Assembly: GCA_951812925.1 (NCBI GenBank)
Contig: OX638370.1
Coordinates: 37,947,948 to 38,011,947 of the forward strand
Reading direction: 5' to 3'
DNA: 64,000 bases
From: Calliopum simillimum
Lineage: Eukaryota; Arthropoda; Insecta; Diptera; Lauxaniidae
The notes under the pieces are model-generated. The model had not been told where the DNA came from. It did not search any database and worked only from the letters and a program-made list of their open reading frames with translations. Of this stretch, positions 12,132-23,100 are shown piece after piece (positions within the stretch are counted from its first letter, which is position 1; each line of letters begins with the position of its first letter). Made by a program: the position numbers and the translations under genes.

Positions 12132-15111
12132 CAGCGTTGCCATAATGACGATTTTATCGTCATTTTGACGATTTTTCGACCTCAATGACGATCAGACGTT
12201 TTTTTTCTCAAAATGACGATTTATTGGCAATAATTGAGATTTTTTGCAAAAAATGACGTTTTTTCTAATTCTTTCAATTATTGAAAACAATTTTAAGTTT
12301 TTCGATTAGCAAACTTACTGGCTTGTCGTACTTTTTAATCTATTTGGCAACACAGTATCAATAAACACATTTTTTTGACATATGAAGATTCTAGATGACT
12401 AATGAATATTAAAAATTCTTATTCTATCAATGGAATTGACGCGTGCTTAACACAATTTTGACATTTCTCATATGTAAAAAAGTGACGACGTTCAGATAAA
12501 TTTTGCAAAATCGAAACTTTGCACGTGGGTAAACATAATTATAATTCTAAAATCTGAAAATAACTTTGATAATGGAAGAAAATGAAGGTAAGGTAGTAAG
12601 ATATTGATTGCTCTTTATATTGATAACCTTTATTTCTTCCAGACAGAAGCAGTAACTCTAATGAAGACAACGTTGTCCTGATCGAAGATGACACGGTAGA
12701 AAAAAATGTAATTTTATTTTCTTATATTCGGTGGCACATTGTATTCATGTATATGCGTACTTATTTCAGAAAAAAAAAGCCAAAAAGCGAAAAATATGCG
12801 AAACGTGGGTCAAAACTTTTGGTAAATGGCTAGAAAAAAAGAAAACCTTGGCTGGCAACGAGGAACTTTTTTGCAAAGTATGCAACTCATTTTTAAAAGT
12901 AAGTTCTGGAAAATCTGATTTAATTAGACATACAACCACCAAAAAGCACAAAGAGAAGTCGAGCTGCCTATCAGGTGGTCACATACCTATAGATATGCAC
13001 TTGAAACGAAGCACTGGAGAAGTTAGTCATGTGCAAAATTTGGAGCTGCAGTTGAGTGCTTTTGTTGCAGAGCACAACTTACCCTTCTCTTGCATGGACC
13101 ACTTATCGCTATTTCTGAAGACTTCCATTCCGGACTCGAAAATAGCATCAACATTTTCTTGCGGCCGAACAAAAACAACCGCTATAGTGAAAAATGTACT
13201 GGGGCGCACGCAGTTCGAATATTTGTGCAGTTTATTACGCCAGGAAAAATTTTCGCTGTGCATCGACGAGTCAACAGACATATCGAACAAAAAGTCTCTG
13301 TGTTTGGTAGCCCGGGTTACCATAAACTGTCACATAAAAGATTTTTTTTTTGGTTTAATTGAAGTTGAAGATTCCAAAGCCCTATCAATTTACAAATGTA
13401 TTGTAGAATACTTTGAAAAAAATAATATTAATTACAAACAGAATTTGATAGGATTTGCTGCGGACGGGGCAAATGCCATGACAGGCGTATGTCATTCCGT
13501 GGCAAGTCTGTTGAAGGACGATGTTCCAAATTTATTTATTATGAAATGTGTTTGCCACTCCATCGCACTATGTTCTTCAAATGCCTGTCTCATGCTACCA
13601 TCCGGAGTAGAATCTTTAGTCCGTGATATATATAACTATATATCGAATAGCCCTAAGCGAAATGCTCAATTGATGAAAATTTTGTCACTTTTAGAATACA
13701 AGCCAAAAAAAATGCTGCATCCTGCGCAAACCAGATGGCTGTCTTTAGAATCAGTGGTGAATCGTGTACTTGAATTATATGAACCACTAAAAATATATTT
13801 TTCATTTGCGTATAACATTGACAAAATAGATAGCGCAAAAACTATATATTGTAATTTGAATGAAACAAACGAACTCTATTTGTGCTTCTTAAAATATATT
13901 CTTCATATAATAAATAATATTAATAAAATGTTTCAAAGTTCAAACTCACAAATACAAAATATGTATGAAGAGATGCTACGGTTGTATCTCAAAATTTTAG
14001 ATAATTTTATAGATCCCATGTACTTAAATGCAAATCATTTTCATAAACTCGACTTTGAAAACAAGGAAAAGTTTTTAAATTACAAGGACGTATACCTTGG
14101 GATATACTTTCAAGAAAAATTATCCAATTGTAAACTTTCTTCCAGTGAATTAAAAGAAATCACCAACAACTGTATTCAATTTTATGTTGTATTTTGCAAA
14201 GGAATAAAAAAACGATTTGATTTCGACAATTCAGTCCTGAAAGAACTCTCTTTTATGAATCCCAAAAATATTATTAAAAAAAGCGTATCATCAATACGAA
14301 GCGTAATACAAAAGTTTCCAAACTTAATTGATCCGACTGATGCACAGAAAATTGATGATGAGTTTAGGGAGCTGCGTCATTTAAAATTTTCTGAACATTT
14401 TGAGAATTTAAACAATCTAAGTTGCGAGGAATTTTGGAGTACTATTTCCAAAATTACCCGTGGAGGTACGGAATATGCTTTCCATACTCTTTGCAAGTTT
14501 GTTTCAAATTTAATGAGCCTCCCTAGTTCATCAGCAAACGTGGAACGAATATTTTCGAAAGTTAATATGAACAAAAATAAATATAGAAACAGGCTACATA
14601 ATCCAACCCTAGAGGGTATTTTATTCACGCAAGATTATTTATTACACAATAATTGTTCCTGCTATAATTTAAAAATTGATTCTAACGTACTAAAAAACTT
14701 CAAACCGCAACAGTATTTTTCTAAAGACAACCAAATTTTATAAAATCAATGGCATAATGCCAATTTTATGAAACTCGCTTTTCTTTTTACATAAGTATGT
14801 ATGCATGTATGCATATTTAAGTACTTAATATGATCTCATGTAATCGATCTCATATACTTAAAATATGAATTGTTTTTGTTTTTTTATGTTAAAAACTTGT
14901 AACTTGCATATAAAATATGAATTGTTTTAGTTCTTTTTATGTTAACACTTGTAATTTTTATATTTTTGTTTGGTTCCTAATAAAAATGGTAAAAAAACGT
15001 GTGACGATTTTTTGACGATTTATTTATTTTAAAATGACGATTTTTTGGTAGAAATTACGATTTTTTTTAGGCCTTTTGACGATTTTCTTCCAAAACCTTC
15101 TGGCAACGCTG
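12132..15111 (+). mobile_element. Complete hAT-superfamily transposon, 2980 bp
   Basis: Termini are CAGCGTTGCCA at the left and TGGCAACGCTG at the right, perfect 11-bp inverted repeats. Immediately outside them is a perfect 8-bp direct duplication GTTGGTGG (12124-12131 and 15112-15119), the hAT signature. Subterminal regions on both ends are packed with the heptamer TGACGAT (about 12150-12260 and 15000-15090), probable transposase binding sites. It encodes one intact transposase (12572-14743). Intact ORF, perfect duplication and matched ends together indicate a recent insertion that may still be active; activity itself is an inference. Confidence 0.96.
12572..14743 (+). CDS. hAT transposase with BED-type zinc finger (3 exons, 680 aa)
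   Basis: The large open frame starts at 12731 only by reading through an intron. The better model is exon 1 12572-12587 (MEENE), exon 2 12643-12695 and exon 3 12770-14743, with GT-AG borders and phases 1 and 0 that join in frame. After an acidic start and a Lys/Arg-rich nuclear-localisation-like stretch (about residues 24-31) comes a BED-like finger (C-x2-C ... H-x5-H, about 58-84). The RNase H-like core follows: CIDEST with a catalytic Asp near 189, GFAADGANAM with Asp near 255, MKCVCHSIAL (the hAT CxxH), and RWLSLESVV. The C-terminal hAT dimerisation motif SSSANVERIFSKV is near 609. No frameshift or stop. A polyadenylation signal AATAAA lies at 14979-14984. Length is normal for hAT. It would cut and paste the element 12132-15111. 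Confidence 0.95.
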
Positions 15112-15119
15112 GTTGGTGG

Positions 15120-15985
15120 TGTTGTTTTTAAATTGCTGGAGGTGAGTTAATGAGACGCTTTGGTGGTTGCCCACCTGTGGCAAAATAAAGGTTGTATTAT
15201 GGTATGAAGCTTTAATTAGCTAATGCAGGTGCATACGGTAGGTGAAAAAAGTATCTAAAAAATATTCAATTTCATTAAATGTATCTAGATAAAATTGATG
15301 TAACTTTGTTTTTTTTTTTTTGTACATTTCCCTCTGTTACTTTTTTAAGCTTTGCCATCCAAAGCCATAACGACACTTGTATTATGTCACAATTTTTTTA
15401 TGTTTTTGACATTAAGGGTATTCCTTAAATCGTGTAAGCTCCTAAACGCAAAAGTTTGAACAGTATTGCCTTCTAAATACATAGAGCTTGAAAAACATCG
15501 ATGTTCGCACAATGTCGCGAGCTTATTGCCATGATCATCTCAATTTTTTTCGAAATTTGCAGTTGGGTTCTCAGATTTTTATATATCGTTGTAAATGTCT
15601 CAACATGGACTACATTTCATTCATAGAAGTCATTTATCTCAGGACAACTTATAAAATTAAAGCCCACAAAAATTCATAAAATTCATCTCTACAAAGTTTC
15701 CTCAAATTGTTGAAGTTGAAGAAGTTATAGCGAATCTAAAAGCTCAATACAAAATACGAGAAACAATATGTTTCAAAAACGAATATCGTCCCCTAAGATT
15801 ATGCAATATTTTTTTTTATTTATTTGCATGCTGTTTGAAATGTCATATGTTGTCCATGTTGAGACATTTACAACGATATACTATTCTTGTTGATCGGACG
15901 TCAAATGGCGGAGGTATAACAAAAAAACAAAACCGCATCGAATTTAGAGTCCGAAAAAAAAATTTTTTTTTTCCTTAAAATTCTT
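15120..15985. other. Gene-free stretch; possible orphan first exon at its left edge
   Basis: The left edge, joined to 12065-12131 across the hAT element, ends in TGGAG/GTGAGTT, a good splice donor at 15142. A first non-coding exon of an unidentified plus-strand gene is possible, but I see no matching downstream exon. An inverted pair exists: CGTTGTAAATGTCTCAACATGGAC at about 15588 and GTCCATGTTGAGACATTTACAACG at about 15852, so a short TIR element or hairpin covers roughly 15588-15875. Confidence 0.35.
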
Positions 15986-15991
15986 TCAATA

Positions 15992-16255
15992 TTAGCTTTC
16001 AAACTGGGGGCGGTCATTCGCATTTTTTTTTTTTGTATGGGGGTCGATACTATCTACTGGCCAGTCCAAAACACAGATTTTTTCAGTCCCTAGTTTAGTC
16101 GAATGCTTTGGATCATTATCCTGCATAAAGATCCAATTAACTGGCATGGAAACAAATAAAAATGGCTCCATCGTATTCCGGAGTAAGCTTAAGTATCCGA
16201 ATTGGTCTAATTTGCTATCAATTTTGACCAATCGTCTCAATGTGCTGCATATCAT
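15992..16255 (-). pseudogene. Tc1-like transposase relic (C-terminal DDE part)
   Basis: The minus-strand frame contains VNWIFMQDNDPKHSTKL, the second-Asp motif of Tc1/mariner transposases (QDNDPKHT), preceded by a DQFGY...NTMEPF stretch and followed by CVLDWPVDS, which decays before the third acidic residue. Frames break on both sides. It is closely related to the plus-strand relic at 17905-18395, so two inverted fragments of one family bracket a piggyBac-like relic. Confidence 0.85.
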
Positions 16256-16589
16256 GACACAACTTCCCTAAAAGTTTGAAATTAAATGTTATTTGGTAGC
16301 GGAAAGGACCTATTCGTCTTTAAGCATTCCTGAATGTATTCTGATCATTTCTGTAACGTTTTGCTGTTTTTTGTTTGCACAATACCATTATTTCTGAGTT
16401 GGGACGGAGCCAAAGTAAAGAGCGTAGGTAGTTTTTGCTTAGTTTTTGGATGAAATTGAGTGGTGAAGTTCACAAAATTATAAAAATAAAGCGAAATTGA
16501 AGTTTTACGCGTGTTTACAATTGTAAATGGTAAGAATTTATAAAAAAAGATTAGTTTTATGCTTATTTTGATATATGGTACTTATATGT

Positions 16590-17840
16590 ACCATTCGTCC
16601 GGTATGGTGGTACACATATGTACCAGTAGTCCGCTATGCAGTAAATAATGTGAAGCCTGGTTTTGCAGGTAATTTGTGTCTTCCTAGATAAGGAATCCTG
16701 AAGATATTCGTAAATTGTTGGAGGATGAAGCTGATAGCGTTAGCGACTTGGAAGACTTGGAAGACTTTTCTAGCGGAAGCTCTTATAATTTTGTTGCAAG
16801 TTGTGTCTCTAGTTCCAGCAAAAATGAAGATTCAGTCTCTAGCTCCAGCGATAAGAAAGATTCAGCAGCCGACATGCATTTATTGGACGCAATTTCTTTC
16901 TCAGCTATTGGTCCTGTAATGGCAAACAGAAAAGGTATGCCAAAATTTTCGGGGAGAACACTGGAAAAACGTGAAATGGAGTTCAAGTACACATTGCCTG
17001 GACTTCTATGCGCAAAAAACAAGACACCAAAAAAGTCTTTGTGATAAGTAATTGCCATGAAGCAACAGTTACGTCACAAAAAAAAAAAATCAACACAGGC
17101 GAAAAAACTCAAATCCAAACAAATCAAATCAAATTTTATCGTAAGATCATGGGAGTGTATATTTGGCAGATCAAATGAGTTGCCTCTACGACTACGATAA
17201 AAATCGAATAAATGATGAAGGAAAGATTTTACCGTTTGAAAATGATGACAGCCGTAAATGAATGGGTCATTTATGATGAGGTCAACCGAAACTAGATGCC
17301 ATTCAAAACATTTTTAGTTACCATAGCGGATTAATTGATTGAGAAAGGCTTCAAAACCACAGCTGTTCGTCGGTCAATAATTCCAGGTCGCGCAGCACAA
17401 ACTGCCAATCGCAGAGAAATGCATCTTCCTATTCAAATAGTTACTTGACGTCGTTGTGTCAACTGCAGCGCTCAAAACAGACATACACGCACCTTACCAT
17501 ACATACTTGAATTTGATGTAAAAAATACACTTTTTCATAACTTTTCCTTTCTGTTCAATAATATTCAAAATCGATGAAATATAAAAAACTATAATCTATA
17601 ATTTATATCCTTGTAATTATTATTTCTATTTGGAATCGTTTGTTTTGGAGGACGGGTGATACGCACAGGTACCACCACACATCCCGGATGGTACAACGGT
17701 TTACCACCACCCCCAGACCCACCCCATTATTGTTTCTCAGACTTTCATTCACTGGTACTTTTTATTAAACCTTAATAACAGATTCCAATCAAAAATTTAG
17801 TTCTAACATTGCTATTAGAAAGCCGGGTCGAAAGGGTTAA
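16590..17840 (+). pseudogene. piggyBac-like transposon relic, internally deleted
   Basis: An acidic, Ser-rich N-terminal part (about 16697-17042: NPEDIRKLLEDEADSVSDLE, later MANRKGMPKF) resembles the acidic N-terminus of piggyBac-family transposases. The central catalytic domain is missing. The remaining downstream text has broken frames giving VYLADQMSCLYDYDKNR (cf. the GGVDxxDQM...Y motif) at about 17157-17212 and GRAAQTANRREMHLPI then CVNCSAQNRHTRT at about 17385-17495, like the C-terminal Cys-rich domain. The right end may be CGAAAGGG-TTAA at 17829-17840, since TTAA is the piggyBac target. The left end is unclear. Confidence 0.6.
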
Positions 17841-17904
17841 AGGTTTTGGTGGTATACTTTGAGTTGAACTCTTAGCACTTTGGGCGATGCAAAAATGTGT
17901 TCCC

Positions 17905-18395
17905 ATCAGGTGAAGCCCGGTTTTGCAGGTCTGGTGGAGGTATTGTTATGGTAGGGGACGCATTTTCTTGGCATGGAGTGGGACCTTAAGTCAAAATTAA
18001 TGGCAAATTGGACCAATTCGGATACAATGGAGCCATTTTCATTTGATTCCATGTCAGTTAATTGGATTTTTATGCAGGATAATGAACCAAGGCATTCAGC
18101 TACAATAGTGAAAAACTGGGTAGGGGCTGAAAAAATCCATGTTTTTGACTGGCCAGTTCGAAGACCATATCAATGTCCTACGGAGTACCTTTGGAATTAT
18201 GTGAAAAATATTATTGGGTAGAAAAACTAAAAATTTGGAAGAATTTTGGGCAAGAATTCAGAAGCTTGGTATTCCAATTCAAAGAGCAGATGCCAAAAAC
18301 TTGTGGAAAGCTTGCCTCGCAGATGTCGCGAAACAATCAAAAATCGTGAACACACTACAAAATACTAACGTTATAAGTAATTACAAGTTGTTTTA
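17905..18395 (+). pseudogene. Tc1-like transposase relic (GGGIVMV to C-terminus)
   Basis: Reading across frame breaks shows the Tc1 order: SGGGIVMV..AFSWHGVGPL, DTMEPF, WIFMQDNEPRHSATIVKNWV (second catalytic acid region), WPVRRPYQCPTEYLWNYVKN (third acid: Glu of TEYLW), then, after a frameshift near 18213-18220, NLEEFWARIQKLGIPIQ and a C-terminal helix. Asp/Glu residues survive but frame is broken, so it is dead. Same family as the minus-strand relic at 15992. Confidence 0.9.
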
Positions 18396-18396
18396 A

Positions 18397-20390
18397 GCAG
18401 GTTATTCAATATGGTTGCTTTCTTTTTTCACAGGACTTCACAAGTGTGCTATTTCTGTTTCAAGGTGTTTCTGCATCTTCAAACGCTTAAATGGCTTTAA
18501 CAGAGCAAAATGAAGGAAAATATTTGAAGTTTGTGGTTTTTTAGGCCTATGAACTCCAAAATTAATTTTTTATTTCAATAATCCAAACATATTTTTTTTA
18601 AATAAATTCAATCGTGCTATTTCTTTTTCCATAGCTACATATGTATGTATAACGTATAAAAAAAACATATCAACAAACATTGATGGTTTTGCTTTTGAAA
18701 CAACAATTTATATCCTTCACAACATTATACTTAATTTAAAAATTTTTATTTTTCAATCAAGGACAAAGTCTGTTGCGAAGTATTCTACCAACAAAAATAC
18801 TTGAATCAAAATATAAAATTTTTACAATTTTACAAGCATGGATCAGATGACTTGTTGGATCGAACTTACAGTGTTTTTGTAAACATCAACAAAATTACAA
18901 AAACAAGCCACAATTCATAAAAAAAAACCAAAAATTTTGGTATGCTGGTGTAATATCAACGAGTTACAACGAAAAGGCGATGCATAATAGAGGAAAAACT
19001 TATTTTCCTTTTACTATAATTCTCAACAAGTCTATGCTAAACCTAATATAAGTACGCTTGTTACTTCTTCCGGATGTTCGCAAATTCGTCTGCTGATAGA
19101 CCTTTGGCTGGCCTCCAAAAAAATTTTTTTTTTTTTTTGCAAATCGAAAGCTTGCATTACAAATTTATAAAGATAGTTAAATATAATAATGGCGTTATAC
19201 TCAACAGCTGTAAAGTTCAAACCTTTTGTATTTCTGACAATGAGTATCTTTTAACATTTTGAAAATTTATCTGAGTCAATATCTGGATATTCTTGTTTTT
19301 GTTTATTTCGGGCTTTGTTGTTTTTCTTTTTTGCAATTTTTGGTCATTTCTTTTACCGGTGTTGCAATTTTTGTATTTAATATAATTTTTTGTTTTTTGG
19401 TTGTTGTTATTTAGGTGGGTGTTTTTGTTGTTGCGTGATGTAAGTATTTGTTGTTGTTGTTACTTTGCATGTTGTTGTGTCATTAAACTTAATCGTCGCC
19501 GGCTCCCCTCACACTTCCATATTCGAAATTTAAGTAATACTTATTATTAATTTTTTTCATTTGGGTGTGTTTAAATTCCACATTATGAAATAATTTATGG
19601 ACGTAATAAAAATGTTTCATAAAAAAATAAAGCTGGTGAAATTACGCGTGTCAATGTATCAATTTTTCCTTTTTTTTTTTTGACATATTTTGCTCCTGAT
19701 TAAATATAGATTTTTTTTAAAGCTTCTTTTTTCGTAAACAAAAAAATTGTCTGAAAAATATTTTAATTTACGAGTACTTGATTTCGGAATTTTAATTCAA
19801 AAAGTTGAGTTTCGAAACATGTATCTCATAAACTGGAACTGATATGAGAAAATGATGGTAGTTTTCGGAATCAACCAAACTCATCATGGACTCGAAATTT
19901 AAACCATAAGCTGCACGATATTGTCTAAAGCAGCGATGCCCATCAAATTTATTTGAAGAGTGGAACTTCAAAATACCAATCAATCCAATACATCACCAAA
20001 AAATAGGAAGCAAAAAAAACAACAAACGTCCCAGAGAATTACAAAAAAATACCCAACGCGCTGGCTGATTGATTGTCGATTGTGCGTGAAAAACAATAAC
20101 AAAGCAATAGGAAGCGCGTGTACGGTAGCAAACAGAATTTTTTTGAAATGAAACACACATTTGAAATATTGTAAAAAATTATATGTTTTGAGACTGGAAA
20201 GAGTTAGGTGATAGACATATCGGGTAAACTTCAGGCATTGGTTTTCATGAAGCAACGCTTTGAGCTCGTAGTATATAGTCCAGTTAGTACTTTTGCTTTT
20301 ATTATGCCAGAAAATTTTAACTAAATTATCTTACTATGTGATTCCATATCGATCCCACATATGAAAAATGTGGGACTGTCTTACAAAAAC
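18397..20390. other. Intergenic, no gene recognised
   Basis: AT-rich sequence with long A and T runs. Part of it (about 18825-19110: AAGCATGGATCAGATGACTT ... TTCTTCCGGATGTTCGCAAA) is a diverged relative of text at 48893-49010 and, inverted, at 50480-50560, so it is a dispersed repeat. No domain or conserved frame was found. Confidence 0.5.
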
Positions 20391-20394
20391 TAGC

Positions 20395-20890
20395 ACATAA
20401 TAAAAAATTTCCGAAAAGTAGGATGTTTCTCAAGGCCCCTGAGGAAAAATAAGATGTTTTATATTTTTAACGAAAAGAACGATGTTTTATGCATGAAAAA
20501 TGTATGATGAATCATTCTACTTTTCGTAAGAGGCATTCAAAATGTACTAGTTAGTCATCATCAAAAAATTGGAAGGCATCCTTTTTTCAATTAAAAATAT
20601 GGAACGTCCTCTTTTCGACATAAAATCCTACTTTTCGTTATATATAATGAAACACCACAGTTTACTGCAAAAACAGGGTGAAATGTCCTACTTTTCGCCG
20701 CAAGAATCGGAAATCTAGTTTTCGTATGAAAACAAATTAATAATAAGCTTTTCGCATGAGTCATCTATATAACAGTGTAGAGTTTTTGTCGAAATATGGA
20801 CTTTACTGATTTACATAGAAGATATTTGAAGGAGTACAAAGCTCACAGTCAGTTAAATATGCTCAGTACTTAGTACTTTTCGGATATGCT
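20395..20890. repeat. Stretch with iterated TACTTTTCG motif
   Basis: The motif (C)TACTTTTCG or close variants (CTCTTTTCG, AGTTTTCG, AGCTTTTCG, GTACTTTTCG) recurs about eight times between 20517 and 20882, usually after CC or CAT. It resembles the iterated termini of the TA-flanked elements elsewhere here. Ends and target duplication are not clear. Confidence 0.4.
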
Positions 20891-21121
20891 TAGGTACTCA
20901 ATGATGTACTATGATTTTTTTTTGTTTTGACAAAAAAGTATACACCAAAAAATTGCAAGGCAAGTGAAAGTCTTTTTGAAACACTCAAACTCGAAATTAA
21001 AGCCAAAACATGAACCTATATTTTAAGCTACAGCTTTTTACAAAATCTGATCTACAAAAATGGTGTGAACTCTTGAACTTTGTAAAAACCGCTTCTTTTG
21101 TTTTGTATAAAAATGTTAGTC

Positions 21122-22235
21122 GCGCTAAACGCAGGAGTGATATATGAACAAATTTATATGAATTCAATCAAATCAAGTAACATAAAATCAATTCAAAGTG
21201 AAAATGGGTGGTGCCACGCCCCAAAAACCAAATTCGTCATATGTATCTCCGAACTGTTAGACGCAGATATAAGATGTGGCAAGTTTGTGATAGGCACAGA
21301 AAGAAATGACATCCACTGGAAAAGTAGGCGGCGCAACGCCCCACAAATACAAAGCTCATCATAACTCCTAAACTATTTGAGCCATATGGATGAGATTTGG
21401 TATATATCAATATAAAGGGCATTGAGTCAAATAAAATCTGCTGAAAAAATGGGCGGTGCGACACTCAACATTGAACATGTCCTTATTAGTTGCCACCCTG
21501 TTCTATTGGAAACAAGATAATTCATGAAACTCTGTCTTTGAGCGTGGCACCACCTTTTTGTCTCGATGCTCTTTGTGTATAAAACGATTCTCATCCATAT
21601 GGCTCAAATAGTTTCGAAGATATAATGTGTTCTATATTTTATGGGCGTGATACGTCCACTTTTCCAGTGAATGTTATTTCTCTCTATGCCTATTACAAAC
21701 TTCACACATCTTATTTATATCTGTGGACTTTTGACAAAACAACCTAAATTGAAATTAGGAACTTTTCAGGAGAGCCTAAAAACTGATTAACTACTTTTCA
21801 ATAATGTGGCTCAATTTCGTTGATGCAGCGTTGAATCTCTTCTTTCCATATATTTTTATTAATATTAAAGTGTCAGCTGTCGAATTATTTTTTCTTTTGG
21901 TTCATAACACTTCACCGCACGAATGGCTCTAAGTTCAAATCTTGCGTGAACTATGGGACACCTTTATATCTCTAGAACAAAAAATCATAGAGACGTGGCG
22001 ATTATACCTATAGAAAGAAGCGTATTTAAATTTTATATTTAGCACTAAAATCCTGGAGAATTGTCTTATCTCGACTTAGGTTGTTTTGTCAAAAGTCCAC
22101 AGATATGCGTCTAATAGTTTCGGAAATATGACGAATTCGTTTTTGGGGCGTGGCACCACCCATTTTCATTTTGAGTTGATTTTAGGTTACTTGATATGAT
22201 TGAATGCATACAAATTTGTTCATACATATATCATT
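21122..22235. mobile_element. Foldback element of about 1.1 kb with mariner-type coding remnant
   Basis: The left end (CGCTAAACGCAGGAGTGATA) is the imperfect inverse of the right end (ATATCATTCTTGCGTTTAG). Within the arms, the left GGTGGTGCCACGCCCCAAAA pairs with GGGGCGTGGCACCACCCATT at about 22144. Internal pieces also pair (GAGCCATATGGATGAGAT with ATCTCATCCATATGGCTC-like text near 21590). In the minus frame at about 21795-21845 EIQRCINEIEPHY reads like the C-terminal part of a mariner-type transposase (compare 26808-26885). The GGTG(C/G)CACGCCC text also occurs at 49318-49500. Confidence 0.7.
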
Positions 22236-22369
22236 CTTGCGTTTAGTCCCAATGGGGAATGGAGCGCATCAATAGCGCTTCTGAAGCGCTCTAAAGCAGC
22301 AGTGAAGCGCATCTCTCTCGTTGCCAAAAGCGCTGAAATTAACATTGGCATGTCATTGGAACGAAGCGC

Positions 22370-22510
22370 TTCGCTCTCGCTACCAGATATGCTCTTTGGA
22401 TGCGCATCGCTCTCGCATCCAGAAATGCTGTTTGGATGCGCATCGCTCTCGCTACCAGAAATGCTCTTTGGATGCGCATCGCTCTCGCATTTAGAAACGC
22501 TCTTTAGATG
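22370..22510. repeat. 36-bp minisatellite, block 1 (about 4 units)
   Basis: Consensus unit has GCTACCAGAAATGCTCTT then TGGATGCGCATCGCTCTC. Successive units alternate TACC and AT(C/T)C/T before AGAAA, a two-unit (72-bp) higher order. The period is a multiple of three, so open frames on both strands are artefacts. Confidence 0.9.
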
Positions 22511-22686
22511 CTTTTTGGATGACAATAAAAATATTTAAAAAATTAATTTTTAACTGAAATTTTACGTCTTTCGTCAACAAAGACACATCAGACTATTATT
22601 TTTTTTTTGATGTAATTATAATTATTTTTATTTTACTAAATTAATTCTAATTGAAAAATTGCAAGTTGAAAACTTTTGTGTTAGGT

Positions 22687-22790
22687 CTGGGCCGGAGTTG
22701 AACCGAGGACCTCACGGTTGCTACAACTCTCAATCGCAGTGCCAGTCGCTAGACCACTGCTCTATCATCGCGCTCTTACGAAGACGACTT
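22687..22790 (-). other. tRNA-like Pol III promoter segment in minisatellite repeat
   Basis: On the minus strand an A-box-like TAGAGCAGTGG (22754-22764) is followed about 49 nt later by GGTTCAACTCC (22694-22704), a near-consensus B box. A related, more decayed version lies at about 60310-60405 in the second copy. It does not fold into a confident tRNA cloverleaf, so I call it tRNA-derived rather than a tRNA gene. Confidence 0.6.
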
Positions 22791-22827
22791 ATTGATTTAT
22801 TTTGTTTTGTACGTTAATACGTGACCG

Positions 22828-23100
22828 AAAGCGCATCGTTCTCGCTACCAGAAATGCTCTTTGGATGCGCATCGTTCTCGCTACCAGAAATGCTCTTTGG
22901 ATGCGCATCGCTCTCGCATCCAGAAATGCTCTTTGGATGCGCATCGCTCTCGCTACCAGAAATGCTCTTTGGATGCGCATCGGTCTCGCATCCAGAAATG
23001 CTCTTTGGATGCGCATCGCTCTCGCTACCAGAAATGCTCTTTGGATGCGCATCGCTCTCGCATTCAGAAATGCTCTTTGGATGCGCTTCGCTCTCGCTAC
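22828..23100. repeat. 36-bp minisatellite, block 2 (7 exact-period units)
   Basis: GAAATGCTCT recurs at 22851, 22887, 22923, 22959, 22995, 23031 and 23067, an exact 36-bp period. The four bases before it run TACC, TACC, ATCC, TACC, ATCC, TACC, ATTC, giving the same alternating 72-bp higher-order pattern as block 1. Confidence 0.95.

Noticed and set aside
12731..12769. Start of hAT transposase at the first ATG of the long frame (MAHCIHVYAYLFQ)
   Set aside because: This part is intronic: a GTAG..TTTCAG intron ends at 12769 and two upstream exons join in frame to an ATG at 12572.
19501..19520. CpG-rich GCCGGCTCCCC as a promoter
   Set aside because: Isolated, with no core promoter elements or adjacent exon.
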